Assembly: GCF_000428825.1 (NCBI RefSeq)
Contig: NZ_AUAR01000016.1
Location: 1-64,000 of the forward strand
Reading direction: 5' to 3'
Length of the DNA stretch: 64,000 nt
From: Desulfomicrobium escambiense DSM 10707
Lineage (GTDB): Bacteria > Desulfobacterota > Desulfovibrionia > Desulfovibrionales > Desulfomicrobiaceae
Position 1 is the first letter of the stretch. Each line of letters opens with the position of its first letter. The notes below the pieces were generated by a model that was not told the origin of the DNA, did not search any database, and saw only the letters and a program-made list of their open reading frames with translations. The position numbers and the translations under genes are program-made. Positions 55,984 through 64,000 of this stretch are shown one piece after another.

Positions 55984-57023
55984 TCCGCATTTCAGGCCTG
56001 TGTCTGCGCCTGGCTGGTTTCAGCCTCAAGGACGTGACCTTCGGGGTCGGCGCGGGGGAATTTTTCGCCCTCATGGGTCCCACGGGATCGGGCAAGACCT
56101 TGGTGCTGGAGTCCGTGGCAGGGCTTGCGGAGTATCAGTCCGGCAGCATCCATGTGGCGGGGCAGGACGTCAGTCTCCTTCCCCCCGAGCGGCGCAGGGT
56201 CAGTCTGGTGTACCAGGACCATTCGCTTTTCCCGCACATGACGGTGCTCGAGAACGTGACTTATGGGCAGCGCTATCACGGCATCCCCGCCGCGGAAGGC
56301 CGGGTCGAGGCTCTGGACCTTCTGGAGCGTCTGGGCCTGTCCAGGCTGGCCTCGCGTTCTCCGGCGCACCTGAGCGGCGGGGAGAGGCAGCGCGTGGCCC
56401 TGGCCCGGGCCCTGGCCTGCCGGCCCGATGTGGTGCTGCTGGACGAGCCCCTGTCTTCCCTGGACCCGCAGTTCCGCGACGGCCTGCGGTCCGAGCTCAA
56501 GGCGCTGCACCGCCGGTCGGGACTGACCTTTCTGATGGTCACGCACGACTTTGTGGACGCCCTGACCTTGGCCGACCGGGCCGCGGTCATCCGCGACGGG
56601 CGTCTGGAACAGGTCGGGACCGTCGGCGAAGTCTTCCGTAAGCCGGCCACATCCTTCGTGGCCTCCTTCGTGGGCATGCGCAACATATTCCCCCTGGATG
56701 TCGACGGCGTCTGCCGCCTTGGCGGGGAAACGTCTTTCGCGGTATGCGGCGCAGGCCTCACGGGCAGCGTGGCCTTGCGGCCCGAGGATGTCTTCGTGTC
56801 CCCGGGCGGGACGTTCCCAGCGGACTGGGTCAGCCTGCAGGGCAGCCTCGCGGCCGTTCGCCACGAGGGATTTTCCTGGTTCGCCGAGGTGTCCTGCGGT
56901 CAGGCCCGTTTCACCGCCGCCCTGGACCGGCAGTTCCTGGCCGACGGCCCTCCGGAACTGGGGACCCCGGTCAGCCTGGGCTTCGCCCCGGACCGTCTGC
57001 ATGTGATCCCGGAAGAGTCCTGA
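55980..57023 (+). CDS. wtpC: Tungstate/molybdate ABC transporter ATPase
   Basis: The 347-aa ATPase has Walker A (GPTGSGKT), the Q-loop ([17 protein letters not shown]), the LSGGERQRVALARAL signature, Walker B (VVLLDEPLSSLDP) and an H-loop (VTHDF). A C-terminal MOP-like or TOBE domain of about 110 residues (from about 235) may bind oxyanion for feedback control. The start is the ATG overlapping the wtpB stop. Confidence 0.94.
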   Translation: MIRISGLCLRLAGFSLKDVTFGVGAGEFFALMGPTGSGKTLVLESVAGLAEYQSGSIHVAGQDVSLLPPERRRVSLVYQDHSLFPHMTVLENVTYGQRYHGIPAAEGRVEALDLLERLGLSRLASRSPAHLSGGERQRVALARALACRPDVVLLDEPLSSLDPQFRDGLRSELKALHRRSGLTFLMVTHDFVDALTLADRAAVIRDGRLEQVGTVGEVFRKPATSFVASFVGMRNIFPLDVDGVCRLGGETSFAVCGAGLTGSVALRPEDVFVSPGGTFPADWVSLQGSLAAVRHEGFSWFAEVSCGQARFTAALDRQFLADGPPELGTPVSLGFAPDRLHVIPEES

Positions 57024-57106
57024 GACGCGCTTGCAGACTGCCTCCCTGAGCGCCTATATGACCGGGACCGCCACTTCCCCCATATCTTTCCCCAAGGAGG
57101 CCTTCC

Positions 57107-57559
57107 ATGTCCGGCACCCCTATCCAGCACCAGTACCCCGACGATCTCAGCCACTGTTACGGCTGCGGCAAAAACAACGAGCACGGCCTGCATATCGAGT
57201 CCCGCTGGGACGGTGAGCAGGGGATCGCGCGCTTCACGCCCCGGCCCGAGCACATCGCCCTGCCTGGCTACGTCTACGGCGGGCTCCTGGCCTCGCTGGT
57301 GGACTGTCACGGAGTGGCCACGGCGGCCGCGGCCGCGGCCGGAGACGGCGAGGGACCGCAACGCTACGTCACGGCCTCGCTTCATGTGGATTTTCTGCGG
57401 CCCACGCCCTTGGGCCCGGAACTGACGCTGCTGGCCCGGTTCGTCGAGCGGCGGGGCAGGAAGGTCGTCGTGGAGGTGGAGATTCTGGCCCTGGACGAGC
57501 TGCGCGCCAGGGGACAGGTGGTCGCCGCGCCCATGCCCAGCACCATGGCCCCGGAGTGA
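57107..57559 (+). CDS. PaaI-type hotdog-fold thioesterase
   Basis: The 150-aa protein has the hotdog-fold pattern of PaaI/YbgC-like acyl-CoA thioesterases: HIALPGYVYGGLLASLVD (helix and catalytic region), then TASLHVDFLRPTPLGPELTL. The N-terminus has HCYGCGKNNEHGLHIE, with two Cys. Substrate unknown. The SD AAGGAGG is consensus. It is divided from wtpC by 83 bp and stands alone. Confidence 0.9.
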   Translation: MSGTPIQHQYPDDLSHCYGCGKNNEHGLHIESRWDGEQGIARFTPRPEHIALPGYVYGGLLASLVDCHGVATAAAAAAGDGEGPQRYVTASLHVDFLRPTPLGPELTLLARFVERRGRKVVVEVEILALDELRARGQVVAAPMPSTMAPE

Positions 57560-57605
57560 TGTCCCCTCTGCGGGCTTCAGCCGCGAAGACCCGTGCACGG
57601 GGTTT

Positions 57606-60458
<2,853 letters not shown>

Positions 60459-60579
60459 GGTGCATCCTGTCCGGGGTTGAGAATGCGGCGCGAATTCGGG
60501 GTATGCGAGAGCAATTGCATCTTTTGCCCGTGATGACAACCAGGGACGCGCAATTCGACCGCTTCCGCAAGGGCGGTCA

Positions 60580-61980
60580 TCACCGCCCCACGCCCCGTTC
60601 CTTGAGCAATGCGTAGAGCCGCGGCCGGGACAGGCCGGACAGCCGGCAGGCGACGGCGATCTGGCCCTTGCTGATGAGCATGAGGTTCTTGAGATACCAC
60701 GTCTCCAGCTCGGCCAGGTGCTTTTCGCGGTAGGTGCGCAGGTCGGGGAAGTCGTCCGGGCTGGTCATGGGCGGGGTTCTCTCCTCCAGAGGCGGGAGGT
60801 CGGCGACCTGCAGCCGGGCGACGCTGGCGCGGATGTTCCGCGACAGGTGCTGGGGGTAGAGGATGGGTTCGCTGCCTGCTCGCAGCACGGCCTGGTCGAT
60901 GGCGTTGGACAATTCGCGAATGTTGCCCGGCCATGTGTACTGCATGAGGGTGTCCAGGAAATCCGGGGACGAACCCTTGTTGTCGATGCCCTGGCGCTGG
61001 CAGGCACGGCGGATGAAGTGGCAGACGAGGTCGTTCATGTCGTCCAGCAGGTCGCGCAGGGGGGAGAGCTCCAGACGGATGCCGCGCAGCCGGTAGTAGA
61101 GGTCGCGGCGGAACGTCTCGGAGCGGACCATGGCTTCCAAATCGCGGTTGGTGGCTGCGACCAGCCTGAAATTGCTGGTCACCTCCTGCGCTCCGCCTAC
61201 GGGCCGGAAGCTGCGGCCTTCGAGCACGCGCAGGAAGACCTTCTGCACCGAAAGGGGCAGTTCGCCGACCTCGTCGAGGAACAAGGTGCCGCCGTCCGCC
61301 TGCCTGATCAGGCCCACGGAGCGGCTTTCGGCGCTGGTGAAGGCGCCGCGCTCATGGCCGAAGAGCATGCTCTCCACCAGCGTGTCGGGCAGCGCGGCGC
61401 AGTCGACGACGACGAAGGGCTTCCCTGCCCGGCCGCTGTTGGCGTGGATGGCCCGGGCGAAGAGCTCCTTGCCCGTGCCCGTCTCGCCGGTGATGAGCAC
61501 GCTGACGTCCGAGGCCGCGGCTTCGGCCACGATGTCCAGGCAGGAGTTTAGAAGCCGGCTGTTGCCGATGATGCCCTCCCGGCGCAGGGAGACAGGGGCG
61601 CTCTTGGCCGGCCGTTCGCGGTGGTACTCCAGGGCCCGCTCCACGAGGACCATGAGGCGCGGCATGTTGACGGGCTTGGGCATGAAGTTCCACGCGCCGC
61701 CGCGGATGGCGGCTTCGGCGGCGTCCGGGTCGCGGCTGCTGGACAGGACGATGATCTCCGGGCGCGACGGAATCTCGCGCAGCGTGGACAGGTACTCCAG
61801 GGTGTTCCTGTCCCCGGATTCCTCGCCCAGCAGGACCAGCCGGAAATCACCCACATGGAGCATGGCCAACCCTTTGGAAAGGTTTACGCTGTAGGCGGCG
61901 TGCAGGCTCCGTTTGGAGAGTTCGGTCATCAGATCCTGGCCCAGATCCCTGTCCGCGTCGATGATGAGGATGTTGTTCAT
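60580..61980 (-). CDS. NtrC-type sigma-54 activator with a degenerate receiver
   Basis: The 466-aa protein is receiver, AAA+ and Fis-like HTH. Walker A is GETGTGKE (165-172), the sigma-54 contact loop is GAFTSA (212-217; the usual form is GAFTGA), Walker B is GTLFLDE (231-237), and the C-terminal HTH is VACRLSGLSRPRLYALLKE. In the receiver the acids D8 and D10 and the lysine K102 remain, but the phospho-acceptor Asp is replaced by Gly52 (RLVLLGEES). It therefore cannot be switched by phosphorylation at the normal site. It lies upstream of the hybrid kinase and divergent from the orphan IS3 OrfA-like gene. Confidence 0.93.
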   Translation of the reverse strand: MNNILIIDADRDLGQDLMTELSKRSLHAAYSVNLSKGLAMLHVGDFRLVLLGEESGDRNTLEYLSTLREIPSRPEIIVLSSSRDPDAAEAAIRGGAWNFMPKPVNMPRLMVLVERALEYHRERPAKSAPVSLRREGIIGNSRLLNSCLDIVAEAAASDVSVLITGETGTGKELFARAIHANSGRAGKPFVVVDCAALPDTLVESMLFGHERGAFTSAESRSVGLIRQADGGTLFLDEVGELPLSVQKVFLRVLEGRSFRPVGGAQEVTSNFRLVAATNRDLEAMVRSETFRRDLYYRLRGIRLELSPLRDLLDDMNDLVCHFIRRACQRQGIDNKGSSPDFLDTLMQYTWPGNIRELSNAIDQAVLRAGSEPILYPQHLSRNIRASVARLQVADLPPLEERTPPMTSPDDFPDLRTYREKHLAELETWYLKNLMLISKGQIAVACRLSGLSRPRLYALLKERGVGR

Positions 61981-62434
61981 GGGCTGTTCCTGTCGGTTTG
62001 TCTTGCGAGGCGAGACGGTTGTCTCGTCCCGGTTTGCCCTTTCAAGGTGAGGATGACGGATTGCCTGTTGGCGTGGATAGACTTGTAGGACGATATGACT
62101 CTCTCATACATGTGTCGTGTGTCTCGTCAAGCAAGACATTTATTTTTCTTCGAGATGAACGATACGCGTCACTCTCCATGTCTTCTCCTGTTTTGAATCA
62201 GATATTTCTATCTATCATGGCTTGCTGAAATACTAAAATGAATTTGGCATGTTTTATGACATAGGGACGACGTGAGAGAACAGCGGCGTAGTGGAAAAGA
62301 GTTCTTTAACAGACATATATGGTTAAGATGACATAGCAATGGCGTGGGTCAGGAAAGGTGAATGCGTTTTCCTTTCCGGGTGAGCGGTCCGTGACCCCGG
62401 GGTCGGCTGGACCCCCTGACGGGAGGAAATGAGG
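61981..62434. other. 454-bp divergent intergenic region
   Basis: No gene is supported here. The middle (about 62080-62340) is much more AT-rich than the rest of the window. It holds a small hairpin GGAAAGG (62352-62358) / CCTTTCC (62371-62377) and the palindrome GACCCCGGGGTC (62393-62404). It must hold the promoter of the activator (minus) and of orfA-hdrA (plus), and is a natural place for activator binding sites. Confidence 0.6.
62245..62260 (+). promoter_or_regulatory. Weak candidate sigma-54 promoter
   Basis: TGGCATG (62245-62251) is a near-consensus -24 element; after four bases comes ATGA (62256-62259), where TTGC is expected. The -24 is good and the -12 poor. It lies in the gap next to a sigma-54 activator gene and points at orfA-hdrA. 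Confidence 0.25.
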
Positions 62435-62704
62435 ATGAAACGCAAGTGGGACGCAAGGACCAAGGCGCGGATCGTGCTCCAAGGACTCATGGGCGGCTGC
62501 GTGAACGAAATCTGCCGCTCCCATGAGCTGCGGCCGGGGTTGTACTACAAGTGGCGCAACCATTTTTTGGATAACTGCCACATCGTGTTCGAGGAGCAGC
62601 CGCGTCCGCCGAGCCAGTCGGATCTTGCCGTGGAGAACGAGAAACTCAAGCGGCTGGTGGGCGAGTTGACCCTGGAACTGAACAACGGCGGAAGCCACAG
62701 GTGA
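62435..62704 (+). CDS. Orphan IS3 OrfA-like helix-turn-helix protein
   Basis: An 89-aa protein with the IS3/IS150-type transposase OrfA pattern: basic start (MKRKWDARTKARIVLQGLMG), HTH (NEICRSHELRPGLYYKWRNH) and a leucine-zipper-like tail (ENEKLKRLVGELTLELN). There is no OrfB, no terminal repeat and no frameshift window after it; hdrA begins 21 bp later. I start it at ATG 62435, 8 nt behind GGGAGG. This looks like a domesticated DNA-binding protein or a stable remnant rather than an active insertion sequence. Confidence 0.8.
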   Translation: MKRKWDARTKARIVLQGLMGGCVNEICRSHELRPGLYYKWRNHFLDNCHIVFEEQPRPPSQSDLAVENEKLKRLVGELTLELNNGGSHR

Positions 62705-62725
62705 TCGCGGGACAAGGGGGATGAC

Positions 62726-64000
62726 ATGGCCAGAAAGATCGGAGTGTACGTCTGTCATTGCGGGTCGAACATCGCGGGCCGGGTCGATTGTCCGGAGGTG
62801 GCCCGGTTCGCCGGGGGCCTGAAGAACGTGGCCGTCGCGCGCGACTACCAGTTCATGTGTTCTGACCCCGGGCAGGACATGATCATCCGGGATATCCGCG
62901 AGCACGGGCTGGACCGGGTGGTGGTCGCCTCCTGTTCGCCCCGCCTGCATGAAAAGACATTTCAGAAGGCCTGCGCCCGGGCCGGCCTCAACCCCTACCT
63001 CATGCAGCACTGCTGCATCCGTGAGCACTGCTCCTGGGTGACCCCCGACAAGGGCGAGGCCACCCTAAAGGCCAAGCACATCGTCGAGGCAGCGGTCCTT
63101 CGCGTCGGGCGGCACCAGGAGCTGCACTCCCGCGAGGTCGAGGTCCTGCCCGACGTCATGGTCGTGGGCGCGGGCATTGCCGGCATCCAGGCGGCCCTCG
63201 ACATCGCCAAGTCCGGGCACCGCGTCATCCTGGTCGAGAAATCACCCTCCATCGGCGGCCACATGGCCCAGTTCGACAAGACCTTCCCGACCCTGGACTG
63301 CGCCGCCTGCATCTCCACGCCGAAGATGGTCGCCGTGGCCCAGGAGCCGAACATCGAGCTGCTGACCTGGACCGAGGTCGAGGACGTCTCGGGCTTCGTC
63401 GGCAACTACACCGTCACCGTCCGCCGCAAGGCCCGCTACGTCCACGAGGACATCTGCACGGGCTGCGGCGCCTGTCTCGAAAAGTGCCCGACCAAGGTCG
63501 TCAGCGAGTTCGAGGAGGGCCTGAGCCACCGCCGGGCCATCTACCGCAATTCACCCCAGGCCGTGCCGAGCACGCCCGTCATCGACCGGGACCACTGCAA
63601 GATGCTCACCAAGGGCAAGTGCGGCGCGTGCCAGAAGACCTGCCCCACGGGCGCCATCGACTTCACCATGCAGGACCGCCGGGAGGTCTACCACGTCGGC
63701 AGCGTGGTCCTGGCCACGGGCTACGACACCATGGACCCGACCCCCATGCGCGAGTACGGCTTCGGGCGTTTCCCCGAGGTCTACACGGCCCTGCAGTTCG
63801 AGCGCCTGAACAACGCCGTGGGCCCCACCGGCGGCAAGATTCTGATGAAGAACGGCGAGTTGCCCAAGAGCGTGGCCATCATCCACTGCGTCGGCAGCCG
63901 CGACAGGAACTACCACGAGTACTGCTCCCGGACCTGCTGCATGTACGCCCTCAAATACGACCACCTCATCAAGGATAAGGTCGGGCATGGGTGTGAAGTC
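62726..64000 (+). CDS. hdrA: Heterodisulfide reductase subunit A (HdrA), 5' part
   Basis: The open frame runs from ATG 62726 to the window end (425 codons, no stop). HdrA is the FAD- and iron-sulfur-containing electron-bifurcating hub of Hdr complexes. The N-terminal cysteine cluster (C10, C12, C22, C45, C70), the FAD fold (GAGIAGIQAA, 148-157; IGGHMAQFDKTFPTLDCAAC) and two ferredoxin sites are visible: C244-x2-C247-x2-C250-x3-C254 and C291 with C299-x2-C302-x3-C306. The C-terminus is missing. In sulfate reducers HdrA partners with HdrBC, MvhD or FloxABCD; none is in view. It is 21 bp after the OrfA-like gene. Confidence 0.95.
   Translation, partial: MARKIGVYVCHCGSNIAGRVDCPEVARFAGGLKNVAVARDYQFMCSDPGQDMIIRDIREHGLDRVVVASCSPRLHEKTFQKACARAGLNPYLMQHCCIREHCSWVTPDKGEATLKAKHIVEAAVLRVGRHQELHSREVEVLPDVMVVGAGIAGIQAALDIAKSGHRVILVEKSPSIGGHMAQFDKTFPTLDCAACISTPKMVAVAQEPNIELLTWTEVEDVSGFVGNYTVTVRRKARYVHEDICTGCGACLEKCPTKVVSEFEEGLSHRRAIYRNSPQAVPSTPVIDRDHCKMLTKGKCGACQKTCPTGAIDFTMQDRREVYHVGSVVLATGYDTMDPTPMREYGFGRFPEVYTALQFERLNNAVGPTGGKILMKNGELPKSVAIIHCVGSRDRNYHEYCSRTCCMYALKYDHLIKDKVGHGCEV

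Overview
The window reads as chromosomal DNA of a GC-rich, strictly anaerobic sulfate-reducing bacterium of the Desulfovibrionales, possibly Desulfomicrobium-like (genus inferred). The main evidence is a complete dissimilatory sulfite reductase locus (dsrAB, dsrD, dsrMKJOP, dsrN). Oxygen-defence proteins (bacterioferritin, bacteriohemerythrin), tungstate uptake, a heterodisulfide reductase HdrA and glycyl-radical chemistry agree with this. Apart from one orphan IS3 OrfA-like gene there is no mobile element, and no CRISPR array or tRNA was seen.

Layout. 1-9.1 kb: the 3' end of a 5S rRNA, a DUF456 membrane protein, rnhA, hflK-hflC, and a minus-strand operon lptD-mutL-purD-purE. 9.4-22 kb: the sulfite-reduction superlocus, in order an RsbRD-N-domain protein, dsrM-K-J-O-P, an Asp-substituted ferredoxin, a YkgJ protein, an unknown 123-aa protein, a TPR protein, dsrA-dsrB, a hairpin, dsrD, dsrN and an unknown 115-aa protein. 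22.1-26.8 kb: a second YkgJ protein and the chaperone set cbpA-cbpM-clpB. 26.9-38.4 kb: housekeeping and accessory genes (DUF1786 protein, flavin-binding protein, tex, EamA exporter, bacterioferritin, CHASE hybrid kinase, RluA-type pseudouridine synthase) and a polar amino-acid ABC transporter. 38.6-43 kb: a DsrE-like protein, a 650-bp repeat-rich non-coding stretch, and a glycyl radical enzyme (hydroxyproline dehydratase type) with its activase. 43.2-49.5 kb: an RRM protein and a tripartite RND efflux operon that ends in a 35-aa membrane peptide. 49.6-57.6 kb: bacteriohemerythrin, ptb-buk, an MFS transporter, a small cytochrome c, a tungstate ABC transporter and a thioesterase. 57.6-64 kb: a large PAS/GAF hybrid kinase, an NtrC-type activator with a degenerate receiver, the orphan IS3 OrfA-like gene, and hdrA running off the window.

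How it fits together. DsrAB reduces sulfite and DsrMKJOP connects that reaction to the menaquinone pool and periplasm. DsrN would amidate the siroheme. The ferredoxin, TPR and YkgJ genes sit where assembly or electron-transfer helpers would be expected. HdrA and tungstate uptake (probably for formate dehydrogenases) belong to the same low-potential electron economy.

Most worth a second look: the pair of 201-bp structured repeats and a second, hairpin-type repeat family between 31.2 and 39.7 kb; the uncharted 35-aa peptide coupled to the RND pump; the activator that has lost its phospho-acceptor Asp, next to an apparently domesticated transposase HTH gene and hdrA; strong palindromes at the binding-protein/permease junction of both ABC operons; and the uncharacterised genes embedded in the dsr locus.
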